Shown here in pieces: positions 1 to 8,538 of a stretch of 64,000 bases of DNA; within the stretch, counting starts at the first letter, position 1, and each line of letters begins with the position of its first letter. A program made the position numbers and the translations under genes. Origin of the DNA: Flavobacterium soli DSM 19725 (GTDB lineage Bacteria > Bacteroidota > Bacteroidia > Flavobacteriales > Flavobacteriaceae); NCBI RefSeq assembly GCF_000422705.1, contig NZ_AUGO01000013.1, forward strand, positions 88,878 to 152,877, written 5' to 3'. The notes below the pieces were generated by a model. That model was not told the DNA's origin. It worked only from the letters and a program-made list of their open reading frames with translations, and ran no database searches.

Positions 1-1
1 T

Positions 2-487
2 TCCGCTGGTAGTTTCAATTGTGATATGATCGGCTTCAACTTCTATGTCTATTTCACTTCCACTGCTTGATTTTACAGCAATATTTTCAGTAATTAGCTT
101 GTTTTGGCTTTTTATAGTAGAACCGCTGGTTGTTGAAAGTCCAGCAATGACAGGCATTTTTACAGTTATCTTCGGAGTTTCATTAGAGGAATATCCTTCG
201 CTTGATTTTATATACAAAACACCGTTTTCAACTTTTGTAACGATGAGTTCCTGCAAATTATCATCGGTTTCTACTACAACTGATTTAGTATCGGATTGTT
301 CTACAAGAACTTCAACTCCTGTACTTACTTCAATAAATTTAAAATCCTCCGAAATGTTACGTGTTTGCTCAACAATATTTCCGCTTCCTTGTTTTCCCTC
401 AACAAAATTAAAATTACAGGAAGTAAAAAAGAAAGCAGTTGCAAGTAGTAAGGTTGCTTTTGTCCAAGTTGAAATGTTTTGTTTCAT
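2..487 (-). CDS. GIN-domain (DUF2807) lipoprotein, partial
   Basis: The 3' end lies outside the window, and 162 codons are visible. The product starts with a charged/hydrophobic signal ending in the lipobox FTSC (about residues 21-24), so it should be a lipid-anchored envelope protein. The rest reads as the beta-helix-like GIN/DUF2807 domain: repeated short strands with Ser/Gly turns such as KSSSGSEIDIEVEADH. The ATG begins 2 bp after the stop of the PspC-domain gene, so it is the third gene of a PadR-PspC-GIN operon. GIN domains have no established catalytic activity. A structural or adhesive envelope role is inference. Confidence 0.85.
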   Translation of the reverse strand, partial: MKQNISTWTKATLLLATAFFFTSCNFNFVEGKQGSGNIVEQTRNISEDFKFIEVSTGVEVLVEQSDTKSVVVETDDNLQELIVTKVENGVLYIKSSEGYSSNETPKITVKMPVIAGLSTTSGSTIKSQNKLITENIAVKSSSGSEIDIEVEADHITIETTSG

Positions 488-489
488 GA

Positions 490-2232
490 TTATTTGTTTT
501 TAATGATTACGCCATTTTCATCTATTGTTAGTCCTTTCTTTTTGGATGTTACGGTTTCGGTTCGGATAATTTCTTTTCCGTTTACCTCCAAGATTACTTT
601 CTTGATGGTATCAGAAGAAGTTTCAAGATTTTCATTCTCAACATCACCATGTTCGTTTTCGTATGCAGGACAAGTCAGGCATTTTACTTTAGTTTCTTCA
701 ACTTTGTAAAGATAATCAGCTGAACTATGATGCAAATTAAAAAACTCATTATCAGAATTGTCTCTGTCTCTAAAGGCTTCATCCGCTTTAAACAATATTC
801 CTTCTGGCAAATACAAATTAATTTCTACTTCCTGATTGCGGAATTTGTTTGAAGCTTCAGTCAATAAATAATTGTCTAAAATTAATTGATTTCCTTGTAA
901 TTTGTATGCGTATTTGATTTTTTCTGCAGATTGTTTTGCAGCTGACAATGATTCTCCATCGGCTTCTTTTACAATTTGAATGTAAGCTTGTTTTTCATCC
1001 GTTTTCATGATTTTAATCCTTACATCGCTTGAAAAAATCATTTCGGTATTGGTAGAATCCTGAACCAATCGGTGGCTGTCATAATCATAAATATCATTTG
1101 CGAAATTTTCATTGTACTTGAATTTTATCTGTAAAGTATCCGTCGGATTCAATTGTAATACTTCTTTTTTAACCATTTTTCCTTCAAATGCAAATTGCGT
1201 AGCTTGTTTGATTGAAAGTGCAATAATCAATGCAATCGAAATGATCCAAAGTGCTAAAAAGGTATAATGGAATACATTTCCTAAAGATTTCATGTTCGGA
1301 ATCAATAATTTGAAGCCCAAAACCATCAGGTAGAAAAATGGAATTCCAACAGCAAACAACATTAATAAACCAAATGTCCAAACAGGATAATCCGTATAAT
1401 TTCCGGCATCAACAAAATCACTCCAAGGAAATTCGATGAAGGCTGTCGTTCCCAGTGTGAAGACTCCAACTAAGAGAAAGAAAAGTGTAGTTAAACCTCC
1501 CATGATCAACATCACACCTAAAATCTTTGCAAAAATCTTAAAGATGCTCATAAAAACATTGCCTACGTTTTCTACAACTCTATCGGCTCCCGTTTTTACC
1601 TGGTTTCCCATTTTGTCATAATTTACATTTTTAAATTTTTCGGAAACGCTATCAAATTCTTCTCTTACTTTTTTTTCAATATTTGAAATGTTTACAGGTT
1701 CTCCTGTCATTTCTAGTTTTTCAGATGTCGTAACGGCTTCTGGCATCACGATCCAAAGGATGATATAAGCCAAGATTCCAGTTCCATAAGCGAAAACCAA
1801 AATCAAAAGAATAACTCTTAACCAAACTTTGTCGATTCCAAAATAATGACCCAAACCAGCCAAAACACCGCCAATCATTCCGCCATCTTTATCACGGTAT
1901 AATTTTTTTATAGGTCGGGAAGAATAATCAAAATTGGTGTTTTTTTGCTGAAATTCAGCTTCTTCGTTATCAATTCTGTAATCTTCTGGTTGTCCCATAA
2001 CGGCAATAACCTCGTCCAATTCTCTTAAATTGATAACCTGCTTGTCGTTTGTGTGTTTTTCTGCAAAAAGCTCAGCGATACGCATTTCGATATCCTTGAT
2101 GATTTCGTCCTGACCATTAGAGTTAGAAAGCGAACGTTTTATAGCTTCAAAATAGCGTGTCAATTTTTGGTATGCATCTTCATCGATATGAAAAAACATT
2201 CCACCTAGATTTATATTTACGGTTTTGTTCAT
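490..2232 (-). CDS. PspC-domain membrane protein
   Basis: This 580-residue protein has a PspC domain at about residues 108-168 (KKLYRDKDGGMIGGVLAGLG, then a hydrophobic helix ending in a WIVMPEA-like segment). Several further membrane segments follow at about 235-360, and then a long C-terminal beta-rich part resembling GIN/DUF4097-type domains. The N-terminal 100 residues look like a helical cytoplasmic domain. PspC is a membrane-stress sensor in the phage-shock response of proteobacteria. In Bacteroidota the fusion occurs with PadR regulators, and its task is unknown. The start is 6 bp after the padR-like stop, so the two are co-transcribed. Confidence 0.9.
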   Translation of the reverse strand: MNKTVNINLGGMFFHIDEDAYQKLTRYFEAIKRSLSNSNGQDEIIKDIEMRIAELFAEKHTNDKQVINLRELDEVIAVMGQPEDYRIDNEEAEFQQKNTNFDYSSRPIKKLYRDKDGGMIGGVLAGLGHYFGIDKVWLRVILLILVFAYGTGILAYIILWIVMPEAVTTSEKLEMTGEPVNISNIEKKVREEFDSVSEKFKNVNYDKMGNQVKTGADRVVENVGNVFMSIFKIFAKILGVMLIMGGLTTLFFLLVGVFTLGTTAFIEFPWSDFVDAGNYTDYPVWTFGLLMLFAVGIPFFYLMVLGFKLLIPNMKSLGNVFHYTFLALWIISIALIIALSIKQATQFAFEGKMVKKEVLQLNPTDTLQIKFKYNENFANDIYDYDSHRLVQDSTNTEMIFSSDVRIKIMKTDEKQAYIQIVKEADGESLSAAKQSAEKIKYAYKLQGNQLILDNYLLTEASNKFRNQEVEINLYLPEGILFKADEAFRDRDNSDNEFFNLHHSSADYLYKVEETKVKCLTCPAYENEHGDVENENLETSSDTIKKVILEVNGKEIIRTETVTSKKKGLTIDENGVIIKNK

Positions 2233-2238
2233 GACTAT

Positions 2239-2568
2239 TTAGTTTTGGTTTGTTATGATGTTTACAGCGTCAGATAATTCTGTCCAAGTGCCGTTTAATT
2301 CGTTTAAAAATGTTTGTCCAATTTCGGTTAGTCCATAATATTTTCTAGGCGGTCCCGAAGTAGATTCTTCCCAACGATAGTTGAGCAATCCGTCGTTTTT
2401 TAATCTTGTAAGCAAAGGATATACTGTTCCCTCCACCACAAGCAATTTTGCGTTTTTCAAGGTGTCCAAAATTTCAGAAGTGTAGGCATCTTTTTCTTTC
2501 AAAACAGATAAGATACAGAACTCTAAAACACCTTTTCGCATCTGGGCTTTTGTGTTTTCAATGTTCAT
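2239..2568 (-). CDS. PadR-family transcriptional regulator
   Basis: At 109 residues this is a typical short PadR protein: a winged helix-turn-helix with the diagnostic core EFCILSVLKEKDAYTSEIL, then VVEGTVYPLLTRLKNDGLL (recognition helix and wing) and GPPRKYYGLTEIG, followed by one dimerisation helix. It is the first gene of the operon with the PspC and GIN-lipoprotein genes. Autorepression of this operon is the common arrangement for PadR but is inferred here; no clear operator was recognised in the 51 bp upstream. Confidence 0.93.
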   Translation of the reverse strand: MNIENTKAQMRKGVLEFCILSVLKEKDAYTSEILDTLKNAKLLVVEGTVYPLLTRLKNDGLLNYRWEESTSGPPRKYYGLTEIGQTFLNELNGTWTELSDAVNIITNQN

Positions 2569-2619
2569 AATATGCGTTTAAATTTAATTAAAATTTTCAT
2601 TTTGTGGATTTTATTCTGT

Positions 2620-3375
2620 TTAGTCCATTGCAATTAGCGTTGGTCTTTTATATTTTTTTGTATCAGTTAAAAACTCTTGTTGAATGTTTACTTTTTTTGG
2701 TGACCCAAAATAAGTAACCTTTGCATTATCAGTGGCATTTACATCGATATTATTATGGCTCGTAATCATGACAATTGAATTATCTGAATACACTTCAGCG
2801 TTCTCTGTCAAAAAATTTTTAGCGTTGCAATAGGCTTTTGAGGCCGATTTGATAATTGCTTTTTCAGTATTTCCAGAGATGTTCACTTTTGAATGGCTTT
2901 TAAAATCTCCAATGAAAGAAGCTGTTTCGATCCTGCCATTGAATTCAGTATTTTTCCCTGTTTCAATATTTGTAAGACCTTTCGATTTGAAGTAACCTTT
3001 AAAATAAGCTCCTGATTCAAGTGCAATAGAAATATTTTCTGTGTGGATGGTATTTTTAAATATGATCCTGGATTTAGAGCTGGCTTTGAATGATTCGACA
3101 TCTTTGGCTGCTATGTAAACCATTACATTTTTTACTTCCTCTTTTGCAGATATTCTCAAAGTTTCTCCGTCAACTTCAGTGATAATATTCGTTAGGTTTC
3201 CTTCATCTGCTTCAACTAATATCGAAGCTTCTTCCTGTGTTTCCTTGTAGCTTAATTCAATTCCGGATGCTACTTCAATTTTTGAAAAGCTTTCAGCTTT
3301 CCTGGTTTCCGAAACCTGGGCCTGGCATAACAACGCTGTCATGAACATGGTTACTGTGATGATTAATTTTAACAT
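2620..3375 (-). CDS. Secreted GIN-domain (DUF2807) protein
   Basis: The 251-residue product has an N-terminal signal peptide (about residues 1-19, cleavage after CQA). The mature part is one GIN domain with the usual opening (FSKIEVASGIELSYKE), then repeated short beta strands and Ala/Ser/Lys-rich turns. There is no lipobox cysteine at the cleavage site, unlike the GIN lipoprotein at the window edge. It lies 51 bp upstream of the PadR gene on the same strand, so it may share the transcript or have its own. Function is unknown; the domain is a solvent-exposed beta-helix in family members of known structure. Confidence 0.85.
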   Translation of the reverse strand: MLKLIITVTMFMTALLCQAQVSETRKAESFSKIEVASGIELSYKETQEEASILVEADEGNLTNIITEVDGETLRISAKEEVKNVMVYIAAKDVESFKASSKSRIIFKNTIHTENISIALESGAYFKGYFKSKGLTNIETGKNTEFNGRIETASFIGDFKSHSKVNISGNTEKAIIKSASKAYCNAKNFLTENAEVYSDNSIVMITSHNNIDVNATDNAKVTYFGSPKKVNIQQEFLTDTKKYKRPTLIAMD

Positions 3376-3485
3376 GATTGTTCGTTTTTTTGATTGATGA
3401 TTGATTAATGATGATTTTTTGATGATGATTGAAACTCAAGGGTGATTAATCCTTTTGCTGATGTAAAGTTTTTATTTCATAAGAT

Positions 3486-3938
3486 TTATTTTAAAAAATT
3501 GATGGTCAAAGGGTATTTATAATCGTATCCATTTGATGTTTTTACTGCTGCATAAATAATCAGGAAAAACTCAAGTATTTTTAAAAGGATAAATAGGCAA
3601 ATTATCACTATTGCTGTAACTAATAATCCCGAAATTTCTGTCATGTTGAAATCTTCGATAAAAAAATCACCATGATTCACGTTTACATATTTAGCCTTGC
3701 TGAAAACGCTAACAAAAAATAAAGGCACTGCAACTAAAGCCATTAAAAAAGAATACATAAGCAAGCTTAAATTAAAATTGATCGATTGTTTTCCTTGTGC
3801 ATCAATATAAGTTGATTTGTCTTTTGATGAACTCCAAATAATGATTGGAAAAATAAAATTTCCAAAAGGAATAAAGTACTGGGATAGAGCACTCAAGTGT
3901 ATCAATGTTGCGGTTGTTTTGCTGTTATTTGTTTCCAT
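3486..3938 (-). CDS. DUF4870 membrane protein
   Basis: This 150-residue protein shows the DUF4870 pattern: TTATLIHLSAL..YFIPFGNFIFPIIIW, then YIDAQGKQSINFNLS, followed by two long membrane helices (about residues 58-80 and 103-128) and a final KTSNGYDYKYPLTINFLK tail. About three to four membrane segments are visible. The family is common in Bacteroidota and Firmicutes; its function is not established. It is monocistronic as far as can be seen. The spacer towards the GIN gene (3376-3485) is rich in GATGATT words. Confidence 0.85.
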   Translation of the reverse strand: METNNSKTTATLIHLSALSQYFIPFGNFIFPIIIWSSSKDKSTYIDAQGKQSINFNLSLLMYSFLMALVAVPLFFVSVFSKAKYVNVNHGDFFIEDFNMTEISGLLVTAIVIICLFILLKILEFFLIIYAAVKTSNGYDYKYPLTINFLK

Positions 3939-4074
3939 GATTAAAAGTATATAGTAATTTCTTATGCAAATATATGGCTAAAAGAAGCTACCTTGTTTCG
4001 CATAGTACTAATATTTAACAAAAAATTAACAAATTGAAATCTCGAAAATAAATCCTATTTTTACTAAAAATCCA

Positions 4075-4533
4075 ATGATTATGAACTTTACAGCAGGAAA
4101 TCTCAATAAATTCTTATTTTTCAAATTGCCATCTGCTTTTTTATCTGGAGTGCGTGCTAAAGAAATTAACGAACACCAATGTGTTGTGTCTGTAAAACAC
4201 AGATGGATCAATCAAAATCCTTTTAATTCCATGTATTTCGCTGTTCAAGCGATGGCAGCCGAACTCACAACTGGAGCTTTGGTAATGCTACATATCAAAA
4301 AAAGCGGAAAAAAAATCTCAATGCTTGTCGCCAATAACAAAGGCAATTTTACCAAAAAAGCGACAGGAAGAATAACATTTATATGTAAGGATGGCCATCT
4401 GATAGAAGAAGCTATTCAAAGAACGATTGCCACAGGCGAAGGCCAAACTTTCTGGATGAAATCAATTGGAACAAATGAGCAAGGTGTTCAAGTTTCTGAA
4501 ATGGATTTCGAGTGGAGCATTAGGGTGAAGTAA
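4075..4533 (+). CDS. DUF4442 (hot-dog thioesterase-like) protein
   Basis: The 152-residue product matches the DUF4442 group of hot-dog-fold proteins related to acyl-CoA thioesterases: a short N-terminal helix region, then VSVKHRWINQNPFNSMYFAVQAMAAELTTG, where the Asn-Pro-x-x-S-M-Y/H-x-x-x-Q segment marks the family, and a beta-rich C-terminus. A second ATG two codons downstream (4081) is an equally possible start. Substrate is unknown. The gene stands alone between a minus-strand gene and the oxidoreductase gene 116 bp downstream. Confidence 0.8.
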   Translation: MIMNFTAGNLNKFLFFKLPSAFLSGVRAKEINEHQCVVSVKHRWINQNPFNSMYFAVQAMAAELTTGALVMLHIKKSGKKISMLVANNKGNFTKKATGRITFICKDGHLIEEAIQRTIATGEGQTFWMKSIGTNEQGVQVSEMDFEWSIRVK

Positions 4534-4649
4534 AGATGAAGATGCAAGACGGAAGTTTTTATTCTCACTTAATCACAAGTTAAACATACCCTAATTAACA
4601 TTTATTTTCATGGCTTGGGTTGTAATTTTGAAGAACAACACGACAAGCA

Positions 4650-5561
4650 ATGAAGATATTAATTACAGGAGCAACAGGTTTGGTAGGGAATGAATTGGTT
4701 TCGCTGTTGTTGCAAAACGGAGAAACAGTCCACTATCTTTCCACTTCTAAGAAAAAAATAGAAAGTCAATCCAACTTCAAAGGATTTTATTGGAATCCTC
4801 AACAAGGCATCATTGATGAAAACTGTTTCATTGGTGTAGATGCCATTATTCATTTGGCTGGAGCCAATATCGGAAAGCGATGGACTCCAAAATACAAGCA
4901 AGAAATAATCGAAAGCAGAATTCTATCCTCAAATTTGCTTTTCAAAGCTTTAAAAGATTTTCCACATCAAGTAAAACAAATCGTTTCGGCTTCGGCAGTG
5001 GGGATTTATCCCGATGATTTAAAGAAATTATATACCGAAAGCGAAAAGGAAGTAGACAATTCATTCCTCGGAAACGTCGTCGTAAAATGGGAGGAAAGTG
5101 TCGATAAATTCAAACTTTTGAATATAAAAGTATGCAAATTAAGAACAGGTTTGGTCTTGTCCAGCAAAGGTGGAGCCTTGATGGAAATGCTAAAACCCAT
5201 AAAATTTGGAATGGGAGCTCCGTTTGGATCCGGTCGTCAGGTGCAATCCTGGATCCACATTCAAGACTTGACCGAGATGTATTATTTTGCAGTAAAAAAT
5301 TCGTGGCAAGGAACTTTTAATGCCGTGGCTCCAAATCCTGTACCCAATAAGGAACTCACAGAAGAAATTGCAATAGCTGTCAAAAGGCCCATAATTATTC
5401 CATCTATACCAAAGTTTTTAATGAGTTTTGTTTTGGGTGAAATGCACATCATGCTTTTTACCAGCCAAAATGTAAGCTCACAAAAAGCATCCGACAACGG
5501 CTTCGTCTTCAAATATAAAATCATCGAAAAAGCGCTAAGTCATCTTCTGACTTTGGCATAA
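4650..5561 (+). CDS. TIGR01777-family NAD(P)-dependent epimerase/oxidoreductase
   Basis: This 303-residue atypical short-chain dehydrogenase begins with the Rossmann motif MKILITGATGLVGNELV. It has the family segments WNPQQGIID, AIIHLAGANIGKRWT and SRILSS, and a C-terminal DUF1731-like region (PFGSGRQVQSWIHIQDL ... FNAVAPNPVPNKELT). Length and order fit YfcH/SDR39U1 proteins. The physiological substrate is unknown in the family. An intrinsic terminator follows directly. Confidence 0.9.
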   Translation: MKILITGATGLVGNELVSLLLQNGETVHYLSTSKKKIESQSNFKGFYWNPQQGIIDENCFIGVDAIIHLAGANIGKRWTPKYKQEIIESRILSSNLLFKALKDFPHQVKQIVSASAVGIYPDDLKKLYTESEKEVDNSFLGNVVVKWEESVDKFKLLNIKVCKLRTGLVLSSKGGALMEMLKPIKFGMGAPFGSGRQVQSWIHIQDLTEMYYFAVKNSWQGTFNAVAPNPVPNKELTEEIAIAVKRPIIIPSIPKFLMSFVLGEMHIMLFTSQNVSSQKASDNGFVFKYKIIEKALSHLLTLA

Positions 5562-5566
5562 AAAAA

Positions 5567-5592
5567 AAAACTCCGCGAACGGAGTTTTCTCA
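5567..5592. terminator. Bidirectional intrinsic terminator
   Basis: AACTCCG-CGAA-CGGAGTT (5569-5586) is a perfect 7-bp stem with a tetraloop. It is flanked by ten A on the left and T-rich sequence on the right, so it can end both the oxidoreductase gene (plus) and the YceI gene (minus, stop at 5616). Confidence 0.85.
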
Positions 5593-5615
5593 AATATAGT
5601 AAGATGAATTAATAA

Positions 5616-6275
5616 CTATTTTGTAGCTTTTACAGTAACTTTAAGCTCGATATCATCGTTGATAAATTTATCTTTCAAGTCATCTTGCAACGATTTTGAA
5701 GCATAATTTACACCCCATTCTGTTCTGTTGATTGTAAAAACATCACTAGTAACAGTAACTCCTGTAGCATCAGCCACAACAGTAGCAGGGAATTTCACGT
5801 TTTTAGTGATACCTTTCAAAGTCAAGTTTCCTTCAATATTAGTTTTTCCTTCAGCAACAGTAGCTTTCGTGATTTCAAAAGTTCCAGTTGGGAATTTTGC
5901 AGTGTTAAAAAAGTGGTCTTCACCAGCTTTATCTCCAGTACCTTTCAAGTGAGCTTCTAAATCTCCTTTTCCATCCGCTTCAGTCAAATCAGTAACCGTG
6001 ATGCTTGTCATGTCAATCGTGAATTTTCCACTCTCTATTACATCACCATTAACTGTCACTTCACCTTCAGAAATTGCAATAGTTCCAGTATGTTGTCCCG
6101 CAGGTTTTTTACCTGTCCAGTTAATAACCGAAGCAGCTTTATCTACTTTATAAACAGCAGATGATTCAGTTGCAGTTGCAACAGTCTCAGCCTCAGTATT
6201 TTTGGCTTCTTTTTTACATGCAACTGTCAAAGAAAGAGTTGCTAAAACAAATAAACTTAAAATATTTTTCTTCAT
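5616..6275 (-). CDS. YceI-family lipoprotein
   Basis: From the chosen ATG at 6275 the protein has 219 residues. An upstream in-frame ATG at 6296 would put seven extra residues before the signal peptide. The signal ends in the lipobox LTVAC (Cys about residue 20), followed by a KKEAKNTEAE linker. The YceI lipocalin-like domain follows: AASVINWTGKKPAGQHTGTI, ESGKFTIDMTSITV, HFFNTAKFPTGTFEITK, NLTLKGITKNVKFPA, and FTINRTEWGVNYAS. YceI proteins bind polyisoprenoid-type lipids. A second, non-lipoprotein YceI gene is at 52.0 kb. Confidence 0.92.
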   Translation of the reverse strand: MKKNILSLFVLATLSLTVACKKEAKNTEAETVATATESSAVYKVDKAASVINWTGKKPAGQHTGTIAISEGEVTVNGDVIESGKFTIDMTSITVTDLTEADGKGDLEAHLKGTGDKAGEDHFFNTAKFPTGTFEITKATVAEGKTNIEGNLTLKGITKNVKFPATVVADATGVTVTSDVFTINRTEWGVNYASKSLQDDLKDKFINDDIELKVTVKATK

Positions 6276-6380
6276 AATATTGTTTTTTAGTTTCACAAAC
6301 TTACTTCAATCAATTGCAAAACCTTCTTAAAAATATATTAAAATATCATTATCATTAGAAGCGAATCAAAAGGCATTTTT

Positions 6381-6470
6381 GTCCCGAAGCTTCGGGACAT
6401 ATTCCCGCCTTCCACAATAGTTTTTGTTCTGAACTCCAGAACAAAAAGCTATTTGCTCCAGTCGGGGCTA
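6381..6470 (-). repeat. Intergenic hairpin element, GGATAGCGGGA family (copy 1, diverged)
   Basis: Read on the minus strand: AGCCCCGACTGGAGCAAATA, then a hairpin (TTTTTGTTCTGG...CAGAACAAAAA), then ACTATTGTGGAAGGCGGGA. It ends in the perfect 18-bp palindrome GTCCCGAAGCTTCGGGAC (6381-6398). It has the same architecture as the elements at 22189 and 51900, though it is more diverged. No coding potential; it lies between the YceI gene and grpE. Confidence 0.6.
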
Positions 6471-6521
6471 GATGATAAACTGTCGGGGATAAAATAAAAC
6501 CATGAAAAAAAGCGTGACAAT

Positions 6522-6553
6522 TTGACATTTTCAAACAAATGGCAATACTTTTG
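6522..6553 (+). promoter_or_regulatory. Predicted grpE-dnaJ promoter
   Basis: TACTTTTG at 6546-6553 matches the Bacteroidota -7 consensus TAnnTTTG. A TTG at 6522-6524, 21 bp upstream, fits the -33 element. The predicted start lies about 10 bp upstream of the grpE ATG at 6571. Found by eye only. Confidence 0.6.
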
Positions 6554-6570
6554 CAACACAAGAAAATGCA

Positions 6571-7149
6571 ATGAAATTTAAAAACATATTCAAAAATACA
6601 CCGAAAATGACTACTGAAAATACTGAAAAAGATCAGGAACTAGACGATGCAACATTAGAAGCAAATGCAAACGGAGAACAGCTCATCGTTGAAGAATTAA
6701 GTATTGAAGAACAACTGACAAAAGATTTGGCAAACGAAAAAGATAAATTTCTTCGTCTTTTTGCCGAATTCGAAAACTATAAAAGACGTACCTCAAAAGA
6801 ACGTATGGACTTGTTTAAAACTGCTAACCAAGAAGTATTGCAAGCCATGTTGCCAGTTTTGGACGATTTTGACAGAGGAATGGCAGAAATTAAAAAGTCT
6901 GACGATGAAGCTCTTGTTAAAGGAGTAGAATTAATTCATGAAAAATTAAGAAGTACTTTGGTGTCAAAAGGATTGGAAGAAGTTGAAGTTCGTTCAGGCG
7001 ATGCCTTCAATGCCGATTTTGCAGAAGCTATTACTCAAATCCCAGCACCTTCACCTAAATTAAAAGGTAAGATTGTGGATGTAATCGAAAAAGGATACAA
7101 ACTGGGAGACAAGATTATCCGTTTTCCAAAAGTAGTTATCGGACAATAA
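6571..7149 (+). CDS. grpE: GrpE, nucleotide exchange factor of DnaK
   Basis: The 192-residue protein has an acidic, variable N-terminus (about 1-50). A long coiled-coil helix follows (LTKDLANEKDKFLRLFAEFENYKRRTSKE), and then the beta-domain signature EVRSGDAFNADFAEAITQ and KIVDVIEKGYKLGDKIIRFPKVVIG. GrpE releases ADP from DnaK in the cytoplasm. A second in-frame ATG at 6607 (MTTENTEK) could be the real start. dnaJ follows 71 bp downstream, as usual in flavobacteria; dnaK is not in the window. Confidence 0.96.
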   Translation: MKFKNIFKNTPKMTTENTEKDQELDDATLEANANGEQLIVEELSIEEQLTKDLANEKDKFLRLFAEFENYKRRTSKERMDLFKTANQEVLQAMLPVLDDFDRGMAEIKKSDDEALVKGVELIHEKLRSTLVSKGLEEVEVRSGDAFNADFAEAITQIPAPSPKLKGKIVDVIEKGYKLGDKIIRFPKVVIGQ

Positions 7150-7220
7150 TACTGTTTATTTTAAGACCTAATAATTAGGCCAAGTCTTAATTCTTAATTC
7201 TTAAATCTTAATACAAAAAC

Positions 7221-8351
7221 ATGAAAAAAGATTTTTACGAAATATTAGGTATCACAAAAAGTGCCGATGCAGCCGCGATAAAAAAAGCATATCGTAAAAA
7301 GGCAATCGAGTTTCACCCTGACAAAAATCCGGGAAACAAGGAAGCTGAAGAAAATTTTAAACTTGCTGCCGAAGCCTACGAAGTTTTGAGCGATCCTCAA
7401 AAGAAAGCGAAGTACGATCAATATGGTCATCAAGCTTTTGATGGAGCAGGTGGTTTTGGCGGAGGTCATGGTGGCATGAACATGGATGACATCTTCAGTC
7501 AGTTTGGTGATATTTTCGGAAGCGCTTTTGGTGGAGGCGGAGGATTCTCTGGCTTCGGTGGAGGTGGAGGCGGTCAACGTCGTGTGAAAGGAAGTAACCT
7601 TCGAATCAAAGTAAAGCTTACTTTGGAAGAAATTGCAAATGGAGTAGAGAAGAAAGTAAAAGTAAAACGTAAGATTCAGGCTTCTGGAGTTTCCTATAAA
7701 ACATGTTCTACTTGTAACGGTCAAGGACAGGTAATGCGTGTTACCAACACTATATTAGGTAGAATGCAATCGGCTTCAACTTGTCCGACTTGTGGTGGTT
7801 CGGGTCAAATTTTAGACAAAAAACCAAACAATGCGGATTCTCAAGGAATGATTCTGGAAGACGAAACTGTTTCCATCAAAATTCCAGCAGGGGTTGTAGA
7901 CGGAATGCAATTAAAAGTTTCCAATAAAGGAAATGATGCTCCAGGAAATAACAGTATGGCAGGTGATTTGATTGTTGCAATCGAAGAAATCGAGCACGAA
8001 ACATTAAAAAGAGAAGGCGAAAATCTTCATTTAGACCTTTATATTAGTTTTGCGGAAGCAGTATTAGGTGTTTCTAAAGACATTGATGCAATTAACGGAA
8101 AGGTTAGAATAAAACTCGAAGAAGGAATTCAATCAGGCAAGATTCTACGATTAAAAGGGAAAGGAATTCCTAACATAAACGGTTACGGAAACGGTGATTT
8201 ATTGGTTCATGTAAACGTTTGGACACCTAAAACTTTATCAAAAGAACAGAAACAATTTTTTGAGAAAAATATTACAGATGAAAACTTTATTCCACACCCA
8301 GAGAAGAGTGATAAATCTTTTTTTGAAAAAGTTAAAGATATGTTTTCATAA
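7221..8351 (+). CDS. dnaJ: DnaJ co-chaperone with reduced zinc finger
   Basis: The 376-residue protein has a J-domain (1-66, HPD at 32-34), a Gly/Phe-rich stretch (about 70-120), a zinc region, and two C-terminal beta domains ([16 protein letters not shown] ... RLKGKGIP). It stimulates DnaK ATPase and binds unfolded clients. The zinc region has only two CxxCxGxG motifs (CSTCNGQG about 162 and CPTCGGSG about 189) instead of four. The distal finger between them is replaced by a short segment. This reduction appears typical of flavobacterial DnaJ. A strong terminator follows. Confidence 0.96.
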   Translation: MKKDFYEILGITKSADAAAIKKAYRKKAIEFHPDKNPGNKEAEENFKLAAEAYEVLSDPQKKAKYDQYGHQAFDGAGGFGGGHGGMNMDDIFSQFGDIFGSAFGGGGGFSGFGGGGGGQRRVKGSNLRIKVKLTLEEIANGVEKKVKVKRKIQASGVSYKTCSTCNGQGQVMRVTNTILGRMQSASTCPTCGGSGQILDKKPNNADSQGMILEDETVSIKIPAGVVDGMQLKVSNKGNDAPGNNSMAGDLIVAIEEIEHETLKREGENLHLDLYISFAEAVLGVSKDIDAINGKVRIKLEEGIQSGKILRLKGKGIPNINGYGNGDLLVHVNVWTPKTLSKEQKQFFEKNITDENFIPHPEKSDKSFFEKVKDMFS

Positions 8352-8418
8352 TTAAAAAAATATTTTTACATTTGGACTTTACTAGTTTACTAGTAAATTC
8401 TTTTTCATAGCAATTTTT

Positions 8419-8453
8419 CCCATCCTTGTGCAAATAAGGGTGGGTTTTTTTTT
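8419..8453 (+). terminator. Intrinsic terminator after dnaJ
   Basis: CCCATCCTT (8419-8427) pairs with AAGGGTGGG (8436-8444), one U-G wobble, 8-nt loop, followed by nine T. Between the dnaJ stop and this hairpin lies TTTACTAGTTTACTAGTAAA (about 8380-8399), a dyad of unknown role. Confidence 0.85.
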
Positions 8454-8538
8454 GTAACACTTTTTTCTTTTCGCTACTAATTGGCTACATTTACACTTTA
8501 GAGCTTTAAAAGCCCAATAAAATCAATTCATTTAAAAT

